A stretch of DNA of 12,212 nt. It comes from Christensenellaceae bacterium (GTDB taxonomy: Bacteria > Bacillota > Clostridia > Christensenellales > Borkfalkiaceae). Where the stretch lies: assembly GCA_016295005.1 (NCBI GenBank), contig JAEDMA010000036.1:1-12212 (forward strand). Reading direction: 5' to 3'. Within the stretch, counting starts at the first letter, position 1. Each line of letters starts with the position of its first letter. This document shows, piece by piece, positions 7,877-12,212 of the stretch. A model generated the notes under the pieces. The model did no database searches. It was given only the letters and a program-made list of their open reading frames with translations, and was not told the DNA's origin. A program made the translations under genes and the position numbers.

Positions 7877-8173
7877 ATGGCAGTAAAAATGAGATTGACC
7901 AGAATGGGAGACAAAAAATCGCCTTTCTATCGTATCGTCATCGTAGACAGCAGAACGGCAAGAGACGGAGCGTATATCGACAAAGTCGGTACTTATAACC
8001 CCACCGCTCAACCCGCAGAAGTAAAATTCGACGAAGCGAAAGCGAAAGAATGGCTCGGCAAAGGCGTTCAGCCCACCGATACGGTAAAGAACTTGCTCGT
8101 AAACAGCGGTATTTTACCCAAGCCCACCAAACTTTCTCCCTCTAAAACCAAGGTTCGCAAAAAAGATAAATAA
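7877..8173 (+). CDS. rpsP: 30S ribosomal protein S16
   Basis: S16 is an early-binding protein of the small ribosomal subunit and contacts 16S rRNA. The 98-aa protein begins with the family pattern AVKMRLTRMGDKKSPFYRIVIVDSRTARDGAYIDKVGTYNP and ends in a basic tail (TKVRKKDK) that fits RNA contact. It has a strong Shine-Dalgarno sequence, AAGGAG at 7862-7867, nine bases before the ATG, as expected for a highly expressed gene. It lies 24 bases after ffh with no terminator seen between, so it can be read from the ylxM-ffh promoter; I see no separate good promoter. Confidence 0.98.
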   Translation: MAVKMRLTRMGDKKSPFYRIVIVDSRTARDGAYIDKVGTYNPTAQPAEVKFDEAKAKEWLGKGVQPTDTVKNLLVNSGILPKPTKLSPSKTKVRKKDK

Positions 8174-8192
8174 GGTTTTTTAAGGAGCGATA

Positions 8193-8438
8193 ATGGTAGA
8201 ACTTATTAAATATATAGTAAGTCAGTTTGTTGATAATCCCGACGACGTTACCTACGACGTAACCGAAACAGCGAGAGAAACGAACGTAACTATTACTCTT
8301 TCCGAAAGCGATATAGGCAAAGTCATAGGTCGTCAGGGAAAGATTGCAAAGGCGCTCCGCACGATAGTTCGCGCGGCGAGCCAGAAAGAAAACAGAAAAT
8401 ACAATATCGAAATCAAGGAACGCGGGGAAAAGGAATAA
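8193..8438 (+). CDS. khpA: KH-domain RNA-binding protein KhpA
   Basis: KhpA (YlqC family) is a single-KH-domain RNA-binding protein. In streptococci and related bacteria it pairs with KhpB and affects cell elongation and division through RNA targets. The protein is 81 aa, the normal size. The KH signature GKVIGRQGKIAKALRTIVRAAS (about 42-63) has the required GxxG loop as G46-R-Q-G49. The N-terminal part LIKYIVSQFVDNPDDVTYDV is the usual family opening. AAGGAG at 8182-8187 gives a strong ribosome site. It follows rpsP by 19 bases, the standard place in Bacillota. Its stop codon lies in the loop of a terminator-like hairpin. Confidence 0.95.
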   Translation: MVELIKYIVSQFVDNPDDVTYDVTETARETNVTITLSESDIGKVIGRQGKIAKALRTIVRAASQKENRKYNIEIKERGEKE

Positions 8439-8454
8439 TTTTCCCCTTTTTCTT
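8424..8454 (+). terminator. Terminator-like hairpin over the khpA stop codon
   Basis: GGGGAAAA (8424-8431) pairs perfectly with TTTTCCCC (8439-8446) across a 7-base loop that contains the khpA TAA (8436-8438), followed by TTTTTCTT. This is the full form of an intrinsic terminator, embedded in the end of a coding sequence only six bases before the rimM ATG. It probably ends a share of rpsP-khpA transcripts and lowers rimM-trmD expression. The translating ribosome reaching the stop codon would disrupt the stem, so the effect may depend on khpA translation. Confidence 0.75.
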
Positions 8455-8459
8455 AACTT

Positions 8460-8969
8460 ATGCAGAATTTTTTGGAAATCGGTAAAATCGTAAAACCGCA
8501 GGGGGTTAAAGGCGAACTTAAAGTAATGCCTTTAACCGACGACCCGGCGAGATTCAAAACCCTTCGCGAAGTGGTGATTGACGGAGCGACGTTTAAGGTT
8601 TCGGGTGTAAAACTGTCGCCCGACGCCGTTTTTTTGTCGCTTTCGGGAGTTACCGACAGAGATTATGCGGAAACTTTCAGAAACAAATTCGTTGCCGTTT
8701 CGCGCGAAAACGCAGTCGAACTCCCGGAAAACACTTTTTTTATAGTAGACCTTATAGGCTGCGCTATAGTAGACGAAAAGGGAAAATATATAGCGGAAAT
8801 AACCGACGTAACCAAAGCTCGTACCGATATTATAACGGCTTCGGATAAAGACGGAAAAACGATGCGGTTTCCGTTTTTGAAAAAGTACCTTATCTCCGTA
8901 GACGAAGAAAAGGGCGTTATGACGGTAGACGGCGAAAAATTAGGGGAAGTATCTTGTTATGAGGATTGA
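8460..8969 (+). CDS. rimM: Ribosome maturation factor RimM
   Basis: RimM helps 30S subunit assembly and 16S rRNA maturation, acting around S19 and the 16S 3' domain. The 169-aa protein has the N-terminal beta-barrel opening EIGKIVKPQGVKGELKVMPLTDDPARF (about 5-33), and a C-terminal PRC-barrel from about 95 (VDLIGCAIVDEKGKYIAEITDV, then FPFLKKYLISVDEEKGVMTV). Length is typical. The ATG fits the family start, but the bases before it (CTTTTTCTTAACTT) have no Shine-Dalgarno sequence; they are instead the T-tract of the preceding terminator-like hairpin. Low translation and transcription relative to rpsP is therefore expected. Its end overlaps the start of trmD by 11 bases. Confidence 0.95.
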   Translation: MQNFLEIGKIVKPQGVKGELKVMPLTDDPARFKTLREVVIDGATFKVSGVKLSPDAVFLSLSGVTDRDYAETFRNKFVAVSRENAVELPENTFFIVDLIGCAIVDEKGKYIAEITDVTKARTDIITASDKDGKTMRFPFLKKYLISVDEEKGVMTVDGEKLGEVSCYED

Positions 8970-9630
8970 TATACTTACGCTTTTCCCCGATATGTTCGCG
9001 CCTCTTAAAGAAAGCGTGATAGGCAGAGCGGTAAACAGCGGCAAACTCGAAATTGTTATAACCGATATAAGAGAGTATACCGCCGATAAACACAGAAAAT
9101 GCGACGATACGCCGTTCGGCGGCGGCGCGGGTATGGTAATGACGGCGCAACCTATCGCGAGCGCGATAAACGCCGTGGACCCCGATCATAAAGCCAGAAG
9201 AATTTTCATGTCGCCGAAAGGCAGAACGTTTAATCAGAAAATCGTCACCGAACTATCGAAAGAAGAAAGACTGCTTCTTTTGTGCGGACATTACGAAGGC
9301 GTTGACCAAAGGGTTATCGACCTGTTTATCGACGAAGAAATTTCTCTCGGGGATTTCGTTCTTACCGGCGGAGAAATACCCGCAATGGCGATAACCGACG
9401 CCGTCGCGAGATATATCGACGGCGTAATAAACAAAGATTCTCTTTTACAGGAAAGTTTTTCAGACGGTACGCTGGAATATCCGCAATACACCAAACCGCA
9501 GGAATTTATGGGAATAAAAGTTCCCGACGTTCTTATAAGCGGCAATCACGGCGAAGTGGATAAATGGAGAAAAGAACAGTCGGAAAAAATTACGAAAGAG
9601 AGAAGGCCGGATTTATCGGAGAATAAATAA
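8959..9630 (+). CDS. trmD: tRNA (guanine-N1)-methyltransferase TrmD
   Basis: TrmD uses S-adenosylmethionine to methylate N1 of guanine 37, next to the anticodon, in tRNAs that have G at position 36; this prevents frameshifting. The SPOUT trefoil-knot core is visible: LLLCGHYEGVDQRVI (about 111-125), EISLGDFVLTGGEIPAM (131-147), and the linker ESFSDGTLEYPQYTKP followed by VPDVLISGNHGEVDKWRKEQS. The N terminus MRIDILTLFPDMF is the classic start. At 223 aa it is somewhat shorter than the Bacillus and E. coli enzymes, because it ends right after RRPDLSENK and lacks the last C-terminal helix residues. AGGGGAAG at 8942-8949, inside the rimM end, gives its ribosome site, so the two genes overlap and are probably coupled. 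Confidence 0.97.
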   Translation: MRIDILTLFPDMFAPLKESVIGRAVNSGKLEIVITDIREYTADKHRKCDDTPFGGGAGMVMTAQPIASAINAVDPDHKARRIFMSPKGRTFNQKIVTELSKEERLLLLCGHYEGVDQRVIDLFIDEEISLGDFVLTGGEIPAMAITDAVARYIDGVINKDSLLQESFSDGTLEYPQYTKPQEFMGIKVPDVLISGNHGEVDKWRKEQSEKITKERRPDLSENK

Positions 9631-9632
9631 TT

Positions 9633-10466
9633 ATGCAACATTTACAATGGTTTCCGGGGCATATGACGGCAGCCGTCAGAATGATGGAAGACAGCCTTAA
9701 ATGCGTGGACGGAGTTCTGCTTGTTTTAGACGCCAGAGCGCCCAGAGCGTCTCTTAACCCGAAACTCGGAAAATTGTTTGAAAATAAAAAGATTTTATAC
9801 GTTTTGAATAAAAGCGACCTTGCCGACGAAGAAGGTGTAAAACGGACTATCGCCGAATTCAGAAAGGAAGGAAAAGAGACCGTTTCGCTTTCTGCGACCA
9901 ACAAAAGCGCGATCGATAACCTTTATAACAAAATTTTCGTTATGTTAAAGGAAAAACTCGACCGTAACAAAGAAAAAGGCGTGTTTAAGCCTGTCAGAAT
10001 AATGGTTGCGGGAATTCCTAATACGGGCAAATCGACTATAATAAACGCGCTTTCGGGCGGTAAAAAGACGGTGACGGGCGACAAAGCGGGGGTAACCAAA
10101 GGAAAGCAGTGGGTAAGGCTTAAAGATATGGACTTGCTCGATACCCCGGGTACGATGCCGCCGGCGTTTCAGAATCAGACGTACGCCGTTCACCTTGCAT
10201 ATCTCGGCAGTATGAACGACGCTAACATTGACTTCGAAGACCTTGCTTTCGAGTTTATATCGGAATTTAAGGTAAGGTTTCCGGAACTTCTTAAAAATAA
10301 GTACGGAATAGAAAATCTTGACGCCGAACCGTTAGATATTTTTAACGAAATTTGTGTTAAACGCGGGTTTTTGATGAAAGGTGGGGAATACGATTACGCC
10401 CGTTGTTCCAAAGCGATTATAGACGATTTCAGAAAGGGCAGAACGGGTAAGGTAGTTTTAGACTGA
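9633..10466 (+). CDS. rbgA: Ribosome biogenesis GTPase RbgA (YlqF)
   Basis: RbgA is a circularly permuted GTPase needed for late assembly of the 50S subunit. The 277-aa protein shows the permuted motif order: G4 NKSD (59-62), G5 SAT (87-89), G1 GIPNTGKST (127-135), a G2 region GVTKGKQW (153-160), then G3 DTPG (170-173). The N-terminal IQWFPGHM-type motif is present as LQWFPGHMTAA (4-14). A C-terminal helical domain for rRNA contact follows. The start lies two bases after the trmD stop, with CGGAGAA about ten bases upstream. In Bacillota rplS is usually found between trmD and rbgA; here it is absent from that place. The stop shares one base with the rnhB ATG (TGATG). Confidence 0.96.
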   Translation: MQHLQWFPGHMTAAVRMMEDSLKCVDGVLLVLDARAPRASLNPKLGKLFENKKILYVLNKSDLADEEGVKRTIAEFRKEGKETVSLSATNKSAIDNLYNKIFVMLKEKLDRNKEKGVFKPVRIMVAGIPNTGKSTIINALSGGKKTVTGDKAGVTKGKQWVRLKDMDLLDTPGTMPPAFQNQTYAVHLAYLGSMNDANIDFEDLAFEFISEFKVRFPELLKNKYGIENLDAEPLDIFNEICVKRGFLMKGGEYDYARCSKAIIDDFRKGRTGKVVLD

Positions 10467-11083
10467 TGGATAAACTCGAATACGAAAGAAAATATCTCGC
10501 AAAAGGCTGTAAATATATCGCAGGGGTAGACGAAGTAGGAAGAGGTCCTCTTGCGGGACCCGTGGTTTGTTGCGCCGTTATAATGCCGCTGGGCGATGAA
10601 AACATTATCGCAGGCGTAGACGACAGCAAAAAAATATCCGAAAAGAAAAGAGAATTACTTGCGGAGAAAATAAAACAAAAAGCCGTCGCTTACGTTATTG
10701 CACAGTCGGAAGCGGAAGAGATAGACGAAATAAATATTTTAAACTGCGTTAAAAAGCGTATGACGGAAGCGGTAAAAAACTTGTCGGTAAAACCCGACGC
10801 GATACTTATCGACGGAAACGATACGCATCTCGATTTGGAAAACGCCGAATACGTGGTAAAAGGCGACGGGAAAAGTTATACCGTAGGTTGCGCGAGCATC
10901 GTCGCGAAAGTGTACAGGGATAATCTTATGAAAGAGTACGCTAAAGAGTTTCCCGGATACGGGTTCGAAAAACATAAAGGATACGGAACGAAAGTTCATA
11001 TCGATAAAATAAAGGAGACAGGTCCTTGCAGATTGCACAGAAAAACTTTTATAAAAAATTTTTGGGACGGGCAGGAGAAATAA
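10466..11083 (+). CDS. rnhB: Ribonuclease HII
   Basis: RNase HII cuts the RNA strand of RNA-DNA hybrids and removes single ribonucleotides built into DNA. The 205-aa protein has AGVDEVGRGPLAGPVV (19-34), giving catalytic D22 and E23 and the ribonucleotide-sensing GRG (25-27). The third acid is D116 in LIDG, and D134 is in KGDGKSYTV just before the family block CASIVAKVYRD. All four catalytic residues are therefore present. The HKGYGTKVH stretch (170-178) holds the conserved tyrosine. Length and ends are typical. The start overlaps the rbgA stop by one base (TGATG), and the end overlaps yraN by 58 bases. The order rbgA-rnhB is standard for Bacillota. Confidence 0.97.
   Translation: MDKLEYERKYLAKGCKYIAGVDEVGRGPLAGPVVCCAVIMPLGDENIIAGVDDSKKISEKKRELLAEKIKQKAVAYVIAQSEAEEIDEINILNCVKKRMTEAVKNLSVKPDAILIDGNDTHLDLENAEYVVKGDGKSYTVGCASIVAKVYRDNLMKEYAKEFPGYGFEKHKGYGTKVHIDKIKETGPCRLHRKTFIKNFWDGQEK
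11012..11028 (+). promoter_or_regulatory. Ribosome binding site that fixes the TTG start of yraN
   Basis: AAGGAG lies at 11012-11017 inside the end of rnhB, and the in-frame TTG is at 11026, eight bases further, the ideal distance. A second in-frame TTG at 11062 has only TTTTATAAAAAATTT upstream, with no such site. This supports the longer yraN and a long gene overlap. Confidence 0.7.
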
Positions 11084-11391
11084 AAGCGGCGGAATATCTT
11101 AAAAAGAAAGGGTATATGATTTTAGAAAGAAACTTTAAAACCCATTTCGGAGAGATCGATATTATCGTAAGGGACGGCGAATACATAGTTTTCGTCGAAG
11201 TGAAAACGAGAAGCGGCGACGAGTACGGCGCGCCGTGCGAGGCGGTGGACGCCAGAAAAAGAGAAAAATATTTTAAGGTCGCCGAAGAATATCTTTTAAG
11301 GGCGGGTAAAACGGACAGCCCTTGCCGATTCGACGTTATAGAAATAGAAAAAGGGCAAATAAATCACATTATTAACGCTTTTTATGGATAA
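11026..11391 (+). CDS. YraN family (UPF0102) endonuclease-like protein
   Basis: YraN/UPF0102 proteins have the restriction-endonuclease-like fold and often lie beside rnhB or rsmI; their cellular role is poorly known. The 121-aa protein has the family core: GRAGEIKAAEYLKKKGYMILERNF (about 14-37), then the nuclease-type motif GEIDIIVRDGEYIVFVEVKTR (about 43-63), with D45 and the ExK pair of VEVK in a PD-(D/E)XK arrangement, and CRFDVIEIE near the end. The start chosen is TTG 11026, because AAGGAG sits eight bases before it. This makes a 58-base overlap with rnhB, longer than usual, and a 12-residue extension (MQIAQKNFYKKF) before the core. If translation starts at TTG 11062 instead, the protein is 109 aa. 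DNA or Holliday-structure processing has been suggested for the family, but nothing here tests it. Confidence 0.9.
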   Translation: MQIAQKNFYKKFLGRAGEIKAAEYLKKKGYMILERNFKTHFGEIDIIVRDGEYIVFVEVKTRSGDEYGAPCEAVDARKREKYFKVAEEYLLRAGKTDSPCRFDVIEIEKGQINHIINAFYG

Positions 11392-11397
11392 AATCGC

Positions 11398-11426
11398 TTT
11401 ACAAAAGATAAAAAAAATGTTATTAT
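11398..11426 (+). promoter_or_regulatory. Promoter for rplS (extended -10)
   Basis: TTTACA at 11398-11403 and TATTAT at 11421-11426 are separated by exactly 17 bases. A TGT directly before the -10 box (11418-11420) supplies the extended -10 TGn element. The transcript would start at about 11432-11434, leaving a leader of about 60 bases. This gives rplS its own strong transcription, independent of the rimM-yraN genes. Confidence 0.8.
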
Positions 11427-11432
11427 ATAAAA

Positions 11433-11492
11433 CGCTTCGGGTGTTCCTCTTGAAAATCAACGAACACTTAGTTTAATGGAGGTAATAAGCAA
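11433..11492 (+). promoter_or_regulatory. rplS leader with hairpin, possible L19 autoregulatory site
   Basis: In the 60-base leader GTGTTC (11441-11446) pairs with GAACAC (11462-11467). Two G-U pairs may extend the stem outward, giving 8 pairs around a 15-base loop. The hairpin sits just upstream of a strong GGAGGT (11478-11483), nine bases before the ATG. Leader RNAs that respond to L19 are known in Bacillota (L19 leader). Whether this one belongs to that family is inference; I cannot align it here. Confidence 0.5.
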
Positions 11493-11840
11493 ATGAGCAC
11501 AATAATCGATGCTATCAATCAGGAAAACGTAAAAAAAGAAATTCCCGAGTTCGCAGTCGGCGATACCGTTAAAGTAATGGTAAAAGTTATCGAAGGCGAC
11601 AGAGAAAGATTACAGGCTTTCGAAGGAATAGTAATCGCGAGAAAACACGGCGGAATAAGCGAAACCTTCACCGTAAGAAGAATGTCTTTCGGTGTCGGCG
11701 TAGAAAAAACTTTCCCGATTCACTCGCCCAAAGTTGCCGATATACAGGTTGTAAGACACGGTAAAGTTCGCAGAGCGAAACTTTATTACCTGAGAGAAAG
11801 AACGGGTAAGGCGGCAAAGGTTAAAGAAACCACGAAATAA
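11493..11840 (+). CDS. rplS: 50S ribosomal protein L19
   Basis: L19 sits at the interface of the 30S and 50S subunits and contacts 16S rRNA in a bridge. The 115-aa protein has the full family sequence: PEFAVGDTVKVMVKVIEGDRERLQAFEGIVIARKHGG, then ETFTVRRMSFGVGVEKTFPIHSPKV and VRRAKLYYLRERTGKAAKVKE. The ribosome site GGAGGT is excellent. Unlike most Bacillota, where rplS directly follows trmD, it lies here after rbgA-rnhB-yraN as a one-gene unit with its own promoter, leader and terminator. Sequence and codon use look like the neighbours, so this is a rearranged gene and shows no sign of being foreign. Confidence 0.98.
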   Translation: MSTIIDAINQENVKKEIPEFAVGDTVKVMVKVIEGDRERLQAFEGIVIARKHGGISETFTVRRMSFGVGVEKTFPIHSPKVADIQVVRHGKVRRAKLYYLRERTGKAAKVKETTK

Positions 11841-11856
11841 CAAAACAGAAGAAATT

Positions 11857-11893
11857 AAAAGAACTTGTCTTAGCCGATTGAGTTCTTTTTTTC
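11857..11893 (+). terminator. Intrinsic terminator after rplS
   Basis: AAAAGAACT (11857-11865) pairs perfectly with AGTTCTTTT (11881-11889), a 9-bp stem with a 15-base loop, running into an 8-to-9-base T tract and TCT. It begins 17 bases after the rplS stop. The A tract on the left arm gives a weaker T tract on the other strand, so it may also stop transcription from the opposite side. Confidence 0.85.
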
Positions 11894-11920
11894 TATATTG
11901 TAAAAAGGCGGAAAAAAGCA

Positions 11921-11949
11921 TTTACTTTAACGGGAAAATATAATATAAT
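11921..11949 (+). promoter_or_regulatory. Promoter facing the hairpin array
   Basis: TTTACT (11921-11926) and TATAAT (11944-11949) are spaced by 17 bases; a second TATAAT overlaps at 11939-11944. Transcription would begin at about 11955-11957, right at the first stem of the hairpin array. No coding start follows within the window, so the product would be a structured RNA, or a long leader of a gene beyond the window. The last bases of the -10 box overlap the TAATAC that begins each repeat unit. Confidence 0.65.
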
Positions 11950-12078
11950 ACAAACGTAGAAGTGTTCTGCGAACACTTCGGGGCTGAACGCCCCACGCGA
12001 ATTTTTATTCTAAAAATTCGCACGTTTTCTTGAAATTCGGCGCTCGTAGCCCGCAAGCAAGTTTTCTCGCTTGAATTT
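11946..12078 (+). repeat. Structured repeat unit 1 (cloverleaf plus branched module)
   Basis: This 133-base unit begins with TAATAC. Its first half folds as a cloverleaf: closing stem AAACGT (11952-11957) with ACGTTT (12022-12027). Arm 1 is GAAGTGTTC (11959-11967) with GAACACTTC (11971-11979). Arm 2 is GGGGC (11980-11984) with GCCCC (11990-11994). Arm 3 is an 11-bp stem, 11997-12007 with 12011-12021. After a TC spacer the second half closes TTGAAATTC (12030-12038) with GAATTTTAA (12073-12081), the last bases of which run into the next TAATAC. Inside it are a GGC/GCC arm (12039-12051) and AAGCAAG with CTCGCTT (12055-12061 with 12066-12072, one mismatch). Nearly every base is paired. I do not recognise the family; transcription is inferred from the promoter only. 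Confidence 0.7.
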
Positions 12079-12212
12079 TAATACGCGTAGGGAGTTTGTG
12101 TTCACAAACTCGGCGCTATCGCGCCCCCGTAACTGCGTTACGCCTACGCTCTTGAAATTCGGCGCAAAAATGCCTGCAAATGCTAACGCGCTTGCGCATT
12201 TTCGCTTGAATT
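11956..12212 (+). ncRNA. Candidate structured RNA of unknown family
   Basis: If the promoter at 11921-11949 is active, the transcript is an almost fully paired RNA made of the two repeat units described above, continuing past the window. I see no open reading frame of note in it and no terminator before the end. A DNA-level role for the hairpins (repeat element, protein binding) is the main alternative. Strand is assigned from the promoter alone; palindromes fold on both strands. Confidence 0.4.
12079..12212 (+). repeat. Structured repeat unit 2 (cut by window end)
   Basis: The second unit also starts with TAATAC (12079-12084), 133 bases after the first. Its cloverleaf closes GCGTAGG (12085-12091) with CCTACGC (12143-12149). 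Arm 1 is GAGTTTGT (12092-12099) with ACAAACTC (12104-12111). Arm 2 is GGCGC (12112-12116) with GCGCC (12121-12125). Arm 3 is CGTAAC (12128-12133) with GTTACG (12137-12142). A TC spacer and TTGAAATTCGGCGC follow, identical to unit 1. Then come a GGC/GCC arm (12161-12163 with 12172-12174), a stem AAATGC (12178-12183) with GCATTT (12196-12201), and TCGCTTGAATT at the very end, again identical to unit 1. The arms themselves share little sequence with unit 1. Confidence 0.7.

Noticed and set aside
7526..8011. 161-codon open frame on the minus strand across the ffh-rpsP junction
   Set aside because: It overlaps two certain genes and the rpsP ribosome site, and its product is a composition-biased string rich in F, H and R with no recognisable motif.
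8959..9630. TrmD as inactive because the linker reads ESF where some enzymes have DSF
   Set aside because: The change is conservative and I believe similar forms occur in other Bacillota; the rest of the SPOUT core is intact, so no loss of function can be claimed.
12085..12149. tRNA gene
   Set aside because: The cloverleaf has a 7-bp closing stem, but loops of 3-4 bases, no 7-base anticodon loop, no T-loop sequence and no variable region.
11946..12212. CRISPR array
   Set aside because: The exact repeats are only 11-16 bases, unevenly placed, and the sequences between them are self-complementary, unlike spacers.
11946..12212. Type III toxin-antitoxin RNA repeats
   Set aside because: Known antitoxin repeats of this kind are about 35-bases long and nearly identical; these units are 133 bases with divergent arms, and no toxin gene is visible in the window.
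11946..12212. Integron attC-like site
   Set aside because: There are hairpins with core-like words, but no paired R and L boxes in the required order and no integrase in view.

Overview
The window is a housekeeping stretch of a low-to-middle GC bacterium, most like the Bacillota and probably an uncultured Clostridia-type lineage. This rests on the gene order (rnc-smc-ftsY-ylxM-ffh-rpsP-khpA-rimM-trmD-rbgA-rnhB), the presence of YlxM, KhpA and RbgA, an SMC very close to the Bacillus type, and AGGAG-type ribosome binding sites. All recognised genes lie on the + strand. The species cannot be named from sequence alone.

Layout. Bases 2-391 hold the 3' end of asnS. Bases 410-5622 hold rnc, smc and ftsY, tightly packed, with smc starting at a TTG that overlaps the rnc stop. 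Bases 5643-6131 encode an unrecognised small secreted protein, probably a lipoprotein. A consensus promoter (TTGACA-17-TATAAT) with an 11-bp hairpin directly at the expected transcription start then leads ylxM-ffh (6242-7852). rpsP and khpA follow (7877-8438) and end in a terminator-like hairpin that contains the khpA stop codon. Next comes rimM-trmD-rbgA-rnhB-yraN (8460-11391), with overlapping or nearly touching genes. rplS (11493-11840) stands apart from its usual place after trmD and has its own extended -10 promoter, a hairpin leader and a terminator.

Functionally the block joins RNA processing (RNase III, TrmD, RNase HII), co-translational protein targeting (Ffh, FtsY, YlxM), ribosome building (S16, L19, RimM, RbgA, KhpA) and chromosome organisation (SMC).

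The region that ordinary annotation does not explain is 11900-12212. A promoter-like sequence (TTTACT-17-TATAAT) faces an array of near-perfect hairpins. The array resolves into two units of about 133 bases, the second cut by the window end. Each unit starts with TAATAC, folds into a three-armed cloverleaf, passes a TC spacer, then enters a second branched module with conserved ends (TCTTGAAATTCGGCGC at its 5' end and TCGCTTGAATT at its 3' end). The hairpin arms differ almost completely between units while the pairing is kept. This suggests a structured RNA or structured DNA repeat. I do not recognise it as any named family.
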